Shown here one piece after another: positions 56,951-64,000 of a stretch of 64,000 nt of DNA (position 1 is its first letter; every line of letters begins with the position of its first letter). The notes under the pieces were generated by a model. It was not told the origin of the DNA and made no database searches. It worked only from the letters and a program-made list of their open reading frames with translations. The stretch covers positions 2,790,001-2,854,000 of the forward strand of contig NZ_CP012996.1 of NCBI RefSeq assembly GCF_001412655.1, in the 5' to 3' direction. Position numbers and translations under genes: made by a program. This DNA comes from Pedobacter sp. PACM 27299 (lineage in GTDB: Bacteria; Bacteroidota; Bacteroidia; Sphingobacteriales; Sphingobacteriaceae).

Positions 56951-57271
56951 TTAATTGGTCTCTTTTGTAATGTTAATGGTTTTTTCCATCACCGCTACAA
57001 GTGTATCTCTATATTGAATGAAGGTCGACTGGCGTGCTTCATCTGTTTCACTTTCTTTTACTGCTTTTCTGCTTTCTTTGATTTGCTGAAGCTCATTGGT
57101 ATATAAATCCATAAACAATTCAGGTTCTTTATTTTTTAGAATCCTGATGGTATGCGAGTATTTTTCATGGCTGTCAACGAGAATAGCGAAGTTTTTCTCA
57201 TTATAAATATCCAGACCAACAATTTTTCCTGATAGCTTCTCCAGCTTTCCTCTTTCTTTTGCGTAACCCAT
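56951..57271 (-). CDS. Hypothetical protein
   Basis: A 106-residue protein from ATG 57271; a GTG nine bases upstream is also in frame. The N-terminal half (GKIVGLDIYNEKNFAILVDSHEKYSHTIRIL) looks like a small beta-strand-rich fold, the second half is a charged helix (LFMDLYTNELQQIKESRKAVKESETDEARQ). No signal peptide or membrane helix. I do not recognise the family. Confidence 0.65.
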   Translation of the reverse strand: MGYAKERGKLEKLSGKIVGLDIYNEKNFAILVDSHEKYSHTIRILKNKEPELFMDLYTNELQQIKESRKAVKESETDEARQSTFIQYRDTLVAVMEKTINITKETN

Positions 57272-57482
57272 AATTGCCACGAATATACCAGTTTTGTGGA
57301 AGATTATATAATTCCTTTATTTTTTACTTATTCAAGCCAGAAGTGAATTCGGTAAACAGATGATATAATGCTGCCTATGTTAAAATAGGACGCTCGCTGT
57401 TAAAATAAGTTAAAAGAAATACTGGAGGTGGAAATACTACTAAATTTACCAATTCCAATTTTTAAAGATTAAAGCCCTTATT

Positions 57483-58211
57483 ATGCGTCCTCAATTTTTC
57501 TTTTTTTCCGTAGTTTCTTTTCTTTTGACAAGCTCATTATTGGTTCTTTTGACAAACTCCGTACTGGCGCAGGAAATTAATGGGACAGTTGCGGATCAGG
57601 AAACCCGAGAATTACAGGAATATGTGGAAATATTTAATATCAGCAACCATCAAAAGACAGTCAGCAATAAGAAAGGGGAGTTTAAAATCCCTGCAATGCC
57701 AAATGATATCCTGGTTTTTGTGCAGCCGGGTTACCGGACAGATACTTTGTTCCTGGTCAATTTAAAACCAGTTAAACGATATTTGCAGCAAAATAGATAC
57801 GATTTACAGACCATAGAAATCAGAGGAACAGCCTTTAATCCAGAAGAGGAATATGCGGATGCCTATCGCGCTGCGAAAGCTTTCAGCCTCAATGTGAACC
57901 GCCCATTGTCATTCAGCCCTTTAACGTATTTTAGCAAAAAAGGAAGGTATGCCAGGAAATTCGTTCGCCGGATGAAAAAAGAACCGAATGAAAGGGCCAT
58001 AGACGAGCGTTTCAATAATTTTTCAGTGAAAGCAATCTGCCCATTAGCAGGCGCGCAATTGGATTGCTTTATGGTGATGTACAGGCCAACTTTCAAAGCG
58101 CTGGAAAAGATGGATCCTGATGGTTTGAAATTATATATTATGGACGCTTATAAGGAATTCAAAAAGCTTCCGGAAGAGCAGAAAACGCTGCCTTCTTTAA
58201 AATACAGGTAG
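57483..58211 (+). CDS. Secreted protein with carboxypeptidase-regulatory-like domain
   Basis: A 242-residue protein with a hydrophobic signal (VVSFLLTSSLLVLLTNSVLAQ). Residues about 30-95 form a CarboxypepD_reg-like beta-sandwich (INGTVADQETRELQEYVEIFNISNHQKTVSNKKGEFKIPAMPND). The remaining 140 residues are basic and mostly helical. Similar N-terminal domains open SusC transporters and DUF5686 proteins, but no barrel follows here. The function is unknown. Confidence 0.8.
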   Translation: MRPQFFFFSVVSFLLTSSLLVLLTNSVLAQEINGTVADQETRELQEYVEIFNISNHQKTVSNKKGEFKIPAMPNDILVFVQPGYRTDTLFLVNLKPVKRYLQQNRYDLQTIEIRGTAFNPEEEYADAYRAAKAFSLNVNRPLSFSPLTYFSKKGRYARKFVRRMKKEPNERAIDERFNNFSVKAICPLAGAQLDCFMVMYRPTFKALEKMDPDGLKLYIMDAYKEFKKLPEEQKTLPSLKYR

Positions 58212-58789
58212 ATCTACTCATTTTTAAAACATAATAGTTGTGCGCGGTTTATTTAGGGGAAATAATGATTAATTTAAATACGTAGTTTCGCCGGAACAAT
58301 ACAACCTGCTGAGGGTAAGGACAGGTGGCTGCTCTAATTTTTTTACCTCTGCTTTCCCACTGGTACAGGATCAACACCGTAGAAGGCCGGTTTCTACACC
58401 AATGGCGATACAAAAAGAAGAAAATTCAATCACTGGATGTCCATTCCATAAAAAAATGGCAGCAGAATAAATAAAACCAACTTCCAGCAGCTCAAAATCA
58501 ACCGGTTTTGGGCTACCGTTTTAAAGCGATCTAAGGCTTGATGTGGTTAGAGTAATCCAGGTGTAAAACACGCCGCTGTTGTTGTCTTGTGACGCCGTAT
58601 TCTGCCCTTAAAATCCAACTAAAAATACCTTCCGAATCCTTTCCTTATTCCAATGTTTATGCCTAATTTCAAGCCATAAACAAGAAATAATCAATTAAAA
58701 CTACCGCTCATTCCGGAAATAGTGGCTCAGTTTTATTTTTAGTAACCTGCTTCATTTTAGCATCAGTTTATAAAATCCTGATAGGGGGA
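58212..58789. other. Gene-free stretch with a possible remnant
   Basis: About 580 bases without a supported gene. A short plus-strand frame at about 58360-58470 reads HWYRINTVEGRFLHQWRYKK, slightly reminiscent of barrel strands of DUF5686-type proteins, but it is too short and lacks a start, so I do not call it. Confidence 0.35.
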
Positions 58790-60136
58790 ATGGGCATTGC
58801 TATGGGCGGAAAAATTATTATGACAGTAAAACCCTTATTCAAAGACGCATTAAAATTTTGGTTCAAATTAGGATGGATCAGCTTCGGTGGAACCGTTGGC
58901 CACATTAATATCATGCATGATTACCTCGTTGATCAAAAGAAATGGATCAGCAGCAGTCGTTTCTTTCATGCCCTGAACCTTTGCATGCTGCTGCCCGGGC
59001 CGGAAGCGCAGCAGCTGGCCATCTATATGGGCTGGCAGCTTCATGGTAAAAAAGGTGGTTTGGCAGCAGGAATCCTATTTGTGCTGCCCGCCATATTGAT
59101 CCTGCTGCTGTTGAGCGTATGCTATGTTTATTTTGGCAATCAACCGTTGATGTTTGCCATGTTTGATGGCTTCAAACCTGCCGTAATTTCCATGATCATA
59201 GTGGCGCTGCTGGGAATCGGAAAAAAAGCACTGCGCACACCTTATCATGTGCTGCTCGCAGCCATCGCTTTTTCCTGCATTTTCTTTTTTAATACTTCTA
59301 TGGTATTTATCATTCTGGGAACTATCGGATTGGCAATCGCCCTCAACTTTTTATGGCCCGATTTAATTCGTCAGGAGCAAATCAATGAAAAGCAAGTGCT
59401 GGTTCCCGAAAATGAGTACCATTTCAACAAGAATTCATTAGCCCTTGGAACTGGAACTCATTGGAAAAGTTCAGTCCTGCAAATCCTGGTATTTATACTG
59501 ATCTGGATGGCACCTTCTTTTCTCTTATACTACTTTACAAGTGATTTTCCCTTTTGGAGAGAACTGACTTTCTTTTTCTCTAAAACGGCTTTTCTGACCA
59601 TTGGAGGCTCTTATACAGTGCTGCCTTATGTGGCGCAATATGCGGTTACCAAGCTCCATTGGCTCAGTAAAATGCAAATGATAGATGGTTTTGCATTGGC
59701 TGAAAGTACGCCTGGGCCCTTGATCATTGTGGTTGCTTTTGTAGGGTTTATGGCAGCATACCATCATTTTGAGGCCTCCATTACCATGGGGATTCTGGGT
59801 TTACTGCTGACGACCTTTCACACTTTTTTACCTTCATTTCTTTTCATATTTGTAGGCGGACCGATCATTGAAAAAGTGCATGGGAATACTGCTATTACCA
59901 ATGTCCTCAGTTTCGTTACTGCTGCGGTAGTAGGAGTGATTCTTAACCTTACGCTATTCCTGGGGAAAGATGTGGTATTTCCCGAAGGAGTCAGATTTGA
60001 AAACCTGGATATAGCCGCGATCATCTGGGTGATCATCACCTTGATCCTAATGAAAAAATATAAAGTAAATCAGCTGATCATCATTGGAATGAGCTTAATC
60101 TTTGGCCTGCTTCATTATGGACATATTATTTATTAA
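58790..60136 (+). CDS. chrA: Chromate transporter (CHR family, two-domain)
   Basis: A 448-residue inner-membrane protein with about ten to twelve helices. It holds both halves of the CHR family: the N-terminal FKLGWISFGGTVGHI and LNLCMLLPGPEAQQLAIYMGW, and the C-terminal FFSKTAFLTIGGSYTVLPY with ALAESTPGPLIIVVAFVGF. Known members export chromate, but many natural substrates are unclear. ATG 58790 has GGGGGA too close upstream; ATG 58820 (MTVKPLFKDALKFW) is an equally plausible start. Confidence 0.92.
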   Translation: MGIAMGGKIIMTVKPLFKDALKFWFKLGWISFGGTVGHINIMHDYLVDQKKWISSSRFFHALNLCMLLPGPEAQQLAIYMGWQLHGKKGGLAAGILFVLPAILILLLLSVCYVYFGNQPLMFAMFDGFKPAVISMIIVALLGIGKKALRTPYHVLLAAIAFSCIFFFNTSMVFIILGTIGLAIALNFLWPDLIRQEQINEKQVLVPENEYHFNKNSLALGTGTHWKSSVLQILVFILIWMAPSFLLYYFTSDFPFWRELTFFFSKTAFLTIGGSYTVLPYVAQYAVTKLHWLSKMQMIDGFALAESTPGPLIIVVAFVGFMAAYHHFEASITMGILGLLLTTFHTFLPSFLFIFVGGPIIEKVHGNTAITNVLSFVTAAVVGVILNLTLFLGKDVVFPEGVRFENLDIAAIIWVIITLILMKKYKVNQLIIIGMSLIFGLLHYGHIIY

Positions 60137-60306
60137 CAGGTGTTATGGTGTGGTATCTGATTGGGGCTAAGCGTGTTGGTCGTTGGTTTTTGAGTCGTAA
60201 ATGAGCCCTTATGCTTGCGCTTTGATTTTTTTGGAATAATAAATGCTTATTAATAAATGATCAGGAATGAAAAATAAATTCTTGTCTACAAAATTAATTA
60301 GCGGTT

Positions 60307-61335
60307 ATGAAAGTGAAAAAGAGAATTTTATTGACAGGAGCATCAGGAACTGTAGGTTTTGAAGTATTAAAACAACTGGTTCTGCAAGCAGATAAATATG
60401 AGATCACCGTCTTTGATCAAAAGACAAAAAACTCGGCTAAGCTATTGTCTCCTTATGAGCAACAGGTAAAGGTAGTTTATGGAGACCTAACCAATGCAGA
60501 AGAGGTCGCGGAAGTTTGTATAGAAAAGGATTTTCTGATTCATCTGGCGGCGATTATACCACCATTAGCAGATGAACAACCAGAGCTGGCCCATGAGGTA
60601 AATGTGAATGGAACCAGGTACCTGGTTCAGGCTTTAAAGCAATATTCTCCGGATGCGTTTTTGATGTACAGCTCATCGATTTCAGTTTATGGAGATCGTT
60701 TAAATACGCCCTGGATTAAAACTTCAGACCCTTTATCGCCAAGTCGGGAAGACCATTATGCAGTCACCAAAATAGAATCGGAACAGCACATTCGAAACAG
60801 CGGACTGGATTTTTGTATTTTCAGACTGGCTGCAATTATGGGTACAAGTAACCACAAGCCCTCTGGTATTATGTTCCACATGCCTCTGGCCACTTCTATG
60901 GAGATTTTAACACCCGAAGATACTGCCAGGGCTTTCGTCAATGGACTGGCAAAACGCAACGAATTATCTGCTAAGACTTTTAATCTTGGTGGCGGAGCGC
61001 TTTGCAGAATCAGTTATCAGGATTTCCTTAGCCGCTCCTTTGAAGCCTTCGGTTTAGGTGCCCTGGATTTCCCTTCAAATGCTTTTGCAGAGAAGAATTT
61101 TCACTGTGGATATTATGCGGATGGTGATGAATTGGAAGAATTGCTCCATTTCAGAAGGGATACATTGGAACATTATTTTACAAAGTTAAAGCAATCCGTA
61201 TCGCCCATAAAGAAAACAATAGCCTCGGTATTTAGAGGTTCTATTAAACGTCATCTGCTGAAAAAATCAGAGCCTTTTCATGCTTTACTGCATAAGGACA
61301 AAAAGATGTCTGCGCGGTTTTTTAATGAATTATAG
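60307..61335 (+). CDS. NAD-dependent epimerase/dehydratase (extended SDR)
   Basis: A 342-residue protein. LLTGASGTVGFEVLKQL (near residue 10) is the NAD(P)-binding glycine motif; YSSSISVYGD and YAVTKIESE provide the catalytic Ser and YxxxK near residues 125 and 155. The C-terminal 60 residues are basic and unusual for sugar-nucleotide epimerases. The substrate cannot be inferred. It appears monocistronic. Confidence 0.9.
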   Translation: MKVKKRILLTGASGTVGFEVLKQLVLQADKYEITVFDQKTKNSAKLLSPYEQQVKVVYGDLTNAEEVAEVCIEKDFLIHLAAIIPPLADEQPELAHEVNVNGTRYLVQALKQYSPDAFLMYSSSISVYGDRLNTPWIKTSDPLSPSREDHYAVTKIESEQHIRNSGLDFCIFRLAAIMGTSNHKPSGIMFHMPLATSMEILTPEDTARAFVNGLAKRNELSAKTFNLGGGALCRISYQDFLSRSFEAFGLGALDFPSNAFAEKNFHCGYYADGDELEELLHFRRDTLEHYFTKLKQSVSPIKKTIASVFRGSIKRHLLKKSEPFHALLHKDKKMSARFFNEL

Positions 61336-61424
61336 CTAACCAGGGAACAGGTTCGCTATTTATAGAAAGAATGCTGCTTTTAATAGGCATGAGGCAGCAC
61401 ATCAATTAAATGAATGATCACAAA

Positions 61425-61856
61425 ATGAAAACTTATATGAAACATATCATAGGAATTGCATTGCTTTTTGCCGTTCAATTCGGCTACGCACAGAACGGAC
61501 CACTTAAAATAACGGTCACCAATATCCATCATCTGGAAGGAAATATTCAACTGAGCTTATACAACAGTAAAGCTTCATTTATTAAGCCAGGTAAAGAGTA
61601 TAAAACCATGATCAAGGAGGTGAAAGCAGGAACAGAGACTTTTACTTTTAATGATTTACCTGCCGGAGAATATGCGGTGGCACTTTATCATGATGAAAAT
61701 GGGGACGGAAAATGTAACACGAATATGCTGGGTATCCCTAAAGAAGGCTACGCTTTCTCTAGAAACTTCATTCCTAAATTGTCTGCGCCAAAGTTTGAGG
61801 ATACCAAGTTTAAACAAGAGCCGGGCACCAATATGGTGATCAAAATGCACTACTAG
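61425..61856 (+). CDS. DUF2141 family secreted protein
   Basis: A 143-residue protein; ATG 61425 or 61437 gives a clean signal peptide ending FGYAQ, whereas the in-frame ATG at 61410 would add five polar residues. The mature part (LKITVTNIHHLEGNIQLSLYN, TFNDLPAGEYAVALYHDENGDGKCNTNMLGIPKEGYAFS) is the full DUF2141 beta-sandwich. The function of the family is unknown. A 48-bp palindrome begins 6 bases after its stop codon. Confidence 0.9.
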   Translation: MKTYMKHIIGIALLFAVQFGYAQNGPLKITVTNIHHLEGNIQLSLYNSKASFIKPGKEYKTMIKEVKAGTETFTFNDLPAGEYAVALYHDENGDGKCNTNMLGIPKEGYAFSRNFIPKLSAPKFEDTKFKQEPGTNMVIKMHY

Positions 61857-61861
61857 TGGAA

Positions 61862-61909
61862 GAACTGGACTCAGTAGATAAATGATCATTTATCTACTGA
61901 GTCCAGTTC
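61862..61909. terminator. 48-bp perfect palindrome between convergent genes
   Basis: Two exact 24-base arms (beginning GAACTGGACTCAGTAGATAA) meet without a loop at 61885/61886. It lies 6 bases after the DUF2141 stop and 17 bases before the stop of the TolC gene, so it is most simply a bidirectional terminator, although neither side has a long T run. Confidence 0.7.
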
Positions 61910-61925
61910 CATTATAAATGACCCG

Positions 61926-63320
61926 CTATTCTGTATTTGCCCTTATCCTGAACAGATCAACATTAGAGATTAAGAACTTGTTTTGCAGGGCAATTTTAGC
62001 CAGCCTGGTGTTCACCAGGCTGTTTTCCCTGGAGTTTAAAAGAAATACCGAACTTTCTCCCATTAAAAACAACCTTTCTTCAAACTGCAGCATCTGATCA
62101 TAATCACTGACCATTGAATTGGTAATCGCCATTTGCTGCTGTATCGATTTGATTTCCGTCTGTTGCGCAGTAATTTTGTTCTTCAGCTGTAAGCGCTCTA
62201 GATTGAGGTCTAGCTGACTGTCGGATATTTTGAGTTTTGCCAGTTTCAAAGCACCTCTTTCTTTTCTCAGGAAAAGCGGTACACTAAACTTCAACTCAAA
62301 CTTATAATTGCCCAATTGAAAGTCATTAAAATAGGAGGGATCAGATAAATAACTGTAGCCAACATCTAATTTCGGCAATAACATATTGCGCTTTAATTTC
62401 TGCTCAATAGTTAGGATTTCTATTTTCTGCTGCATGGCCATCAGCTTGGGATGGCTGGCTAAAACATCATTGTCGGGGATCAGCGCATCAAAATTGAGTG
62501 CGAGTTTTAGGTCGCTTTCCAGCTCTGCTTCCGGAACCATCGTTTCCTTTAATTCCATCGGAATGTTTTCAATCCATAAGTAATTGGAAAGCTCCAATTT
62601 CGCTTTAGCCAATTTTAACTCGGCTTCTGTTAAATTTAACTGCCTGTTTTTAATGACAATTCCTGCCTCAATACTGTCTACTGCTGCTTTATCTCCCGCC
62701 TTAATCAGTTTTTTTACCCCTTCTGCCCGTTTCTCGGCAAAAGTCAGGTACTCCTGGTAAAGCTTGGCCTCATCATAGGTTCTCTTCCAATTGATATAAG
62801 CAGTAGAAGCATCGTAAAGGATGTTTACCGCTTGTAACTGACGTTCAGATTTGCTCAGCTTGAGCTGGATTTTAGCAATCCGAATGTCGGCCATCCGCTG
62901 GTTAATCAATAAGCCCTGCGCTAAAGGAACAGTGATGCCTAAGGCTGTCAGGCCGTTGTCTGGCGTTCTGTTTTGTGGATTCAGGTAATTGCCGTCATTG
63001 CTGTCGAAACCCGCTTTCACTTCTATGCCATACCAAGTGGGCACTTTAAAACTGCTGTTAAATAAGGAATAATACTCGGTTCCTTTAAACTGTTTATTGC
63101 TGAAATCGACTTCCAGTTTAGGGTCAAATCCACCACGAGCCATCATGAGGGCAGTCTCCGCTTTACTCAGCAAAAGATCTGCCTGCTTCACTGCCGGATG
63201 GTACTTTTTTACATAACCCAGGAACTCCGTAAAAGTCAGCACTTCTGGTTTGAGCTCCTGTGCGAGGCCCGGCAAAGCGAAGAAAAGGCAGCTGAGCAGG
63301 ATTAATATTTTGATTTTCAT
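61926..63320 (-). CDS. TolC family outer-membrane efflux protein
   Basis: A 464-residue protein starting at ATG 63320, where MKIKILILLSCLFFALPGLAQ is a signal peptide; an upstream in-frame codon at 63380 would overlap the preceding gene. Two TolC-type halves with long amphipathic helices are seen (VKKYHPAVKQADLLLSKAETALMMARGG, EKRAEGVKKLIKAGDKAAVDSIEAGI, LKNKITAQQTEIKSIQQQM). It forms the outer-membrane duct of a type I or efflux pump and follows the HlyD-type gene by 4 bases, so they are one operon. Confidence 0.93.
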   Translation of the reverse strand: MKIKILILLSCLFFALPGLAQELKPEVLTFTEFLGYVKKYHPAVKQADLLLSKAETALMMARGGFDPKLEVDFSNKQFKGTEYYSLFNSSFKVPTWYGIEVKAGFDSNDGNYLNPQNRTPDNGLTALGITVPLAQGLLINQRMADIRIAKIQLKLSKSERQLQAVNILYDASTAYINWKRTYDEAKLYQEYLTFAEKRAEGVKKLIKAGDKAAVDSIEAGIVIKNRQLNLTEAELKLAKAKLELSNYLWIENIPMELKETMVPEAELESDLKLALNFDALIPDNDVLASHPKLMAMQQKIEILTIEQKLKRNMLLPKLDVGYSYLSDPSYFNDFQLGNYKFELKFSVPLFLRKERGALKLAKLKISDSQLDLNLERLQLKNKITAQQTEIKSIQQQMAITNSMVSDYDQMLQFEERLFLMGESSVFLLNSRENSLVNTRLAKIALQNKFLISNVDLFRIRANTE

Positions 63321-63324
63321 ACGC

Positions 63325-64000
63325 TTACTTTTTATCCGTAGCAGGTTTTTCCGATTGATAATAGTTGGGAGGGAAGCCATTTAAAGTTCTCCAGATTTCG
63401 AACCATACAGGCACGGTTTCCAGCAAAGCAATGGTTTCCGCGCCGGAACCCATACTCAATTGCTTTGGCCATGGGTCTTCCTCCGGATCTGGTGCGATCA
63501 ATACCCTGTACTTGCCATTTGGGCTGATAAAATTCTCTATGGCCACAATTCTTCCACCAAAAGTACCATAAGACATGTCTGGCCATCCGGAGAATACGAT
63601 TGTTGGCCAGCCATCAAACCATACACGGATCTTCTCACCTTTTTTCAAAAGGATCATGTCTATCGGGCTGACAAATGTCTCTACCGCAAACTCATATTTT
63701 GCCGGCATAATGCTCACAATCGGCACGCCTTCTTTTACGGTTTCGCCTAATCCAGATTGCAGGGCACGGTTTACATAACCATCCTGTGGCGCTTTGATGT
63801 AATACATGCCATTTCGGATGCTGTAATTTGCATATTGATTTTCCAATTTGCTCAGCTGCCCGGAAGCATCGGCCTGATTGCCAAGGGTGGTGTATTTATC
63901 GCCATTGGCTTTAGATATTTTCTCTGCATATTCTGCAGAAAGACGCTCCACTTCCAGACGGGCATTGATCAGCTCATTCCTGGAAGTCAATAGTTTGTTT
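63325..64000 (-). CDS. HlyD-family membrane fusion protein (5' end outside window)
   Basis: The last 225 or so codons of a periplasmic adaptor. It begins at the window edge within a coiled-coil hairpin (SRNELINARLEVERLSAEYAEKIS), then the lipoyl-like segment (YYIKAPQDGYVNRALQSGLGETVKEGVPIVSI) and beta-barrel domain (YEFAVETFVSPIDMILLKKGEKIRVWFDGWP). It links an inner-membrane transporter to the TolC-type protein encoded 4 bases downstream. The inner-membrane partner, perhaps a peptidase-containing ABC exporter, should lie beyond the edge. Confidence 0.9.
   Translation of the reverse strand, partial: NKLLTSRNELINARLEVERLSAEYAEKISKANGDKYTTLGNQADASGQLSKLENQYANYSIRNGMYYIKAPQDGYVNRALQSGLGETVKEGVPIVSIMPAKYEFAVETFVSPIDMILLKKGEKIRVWFDGWPTIVFSGWPDMSYGTFGGRIVAIENFISPNGKYRVLIAPDPEEDPWPKQLSMGSGAETIALLETVPVWFEIWRTLNGFPPNYYQSEKPATDKK

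Noticed and set aside
56947..56958. CCAATTAATTGG, like part of the GntR palindrome
   Set aside because: It overlaps the stop codon of the hypothetical gene at 56951 and lacks the GGTTTACC core; probably chance in AT-rich DNA.
58360..58470. Possible remnant of a DUF5686 barrel (RINTVEG...)
   Set aside because: Only some 35 codons, no start, and the likeness is too weak to call.

Overview
The window looks like chromosomal DNA of a Bacteroidota bacterium of the Sphingobacteriaceae type (Pedobacter-like). This rests on three SusC/SusD pairs, two FecI/FecR-type sigma/anti-sigma pairs with DUF4974-like tails, a type IX secretion (T9SS) locus with a CHU_C-type sorting domain and a PorP/SprF protein, -7 elements of the TAnnTTTG kind, AT-rich short leaders and weak Shine-Dalgarno sequences. 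No species name can be given from the sequence alone.

Layout. 1-3010: the edge of an alginate/uronate-polysaccharide cluster: a PL17 alginate lyase cut by the window edge, a FadR-type GntR regulator and a lyase-like lipoprotein, with two long perfect palindromes at the two promoters. 3361-9387: single genes: an Ntn hydrolase, a frameshifted S41 peptidase, a RibD/DHFR-like reductase, an AraC regulator and a class C beta-lactamase-like hydrolase. 9570-10271: decayed genes. 10441-19270: sigma, anti-sigma, SusC with an STN signalling domain, SusD and a GH92-like glycosidase, a classic trans-envelope regulated utilisation locus. 19520-23743: small hypotheticals, hairpins, a SASA-type acetylesterase and more gene remnants (SDR, hemopexin repeats). 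23852-31016: a second sigma/anti-sigma/SusC/SusD locus, ending in a Tat-exported metallophosphatase; its SusC lacks the STN domain. 31257-33305: an M13 metallopeptidase.

33578-45749 (all on the minus strand): a membrane-bound AraC regulator, a secreted protein with a BclB (Bacillus exosporium) type C-terminal domain, an 8.5-kb gene for a 2844-residue surface protein with eight 206-residue Ig-like repeat units and a T9SS type B sorting domain, and a PorP/SprF protein. This is the most interesting unit: it looks like a dedicated surface-fibre or adhesin system with its own export partner.

46213-47552: scar of a lost mobile element beside tRNA-Lys: a truncated BlaI/MecI gene abutting a truncated P-loop ATPase gene, and a frameshifted tyrosine integrase. 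48101-51736: glycerol catabolism (glpD, glpK) plus a small secreted protein resembling an S74 intramolecular chaperone. 52049-56682: a third SusC/SusD pair with no local regulator. 56951-61856: assorted genes (hypotheticals, chromate transporter, SDR, DUF2141). 61926-64000: a TolC/HlyD-type efflux pair cut by the window edge.
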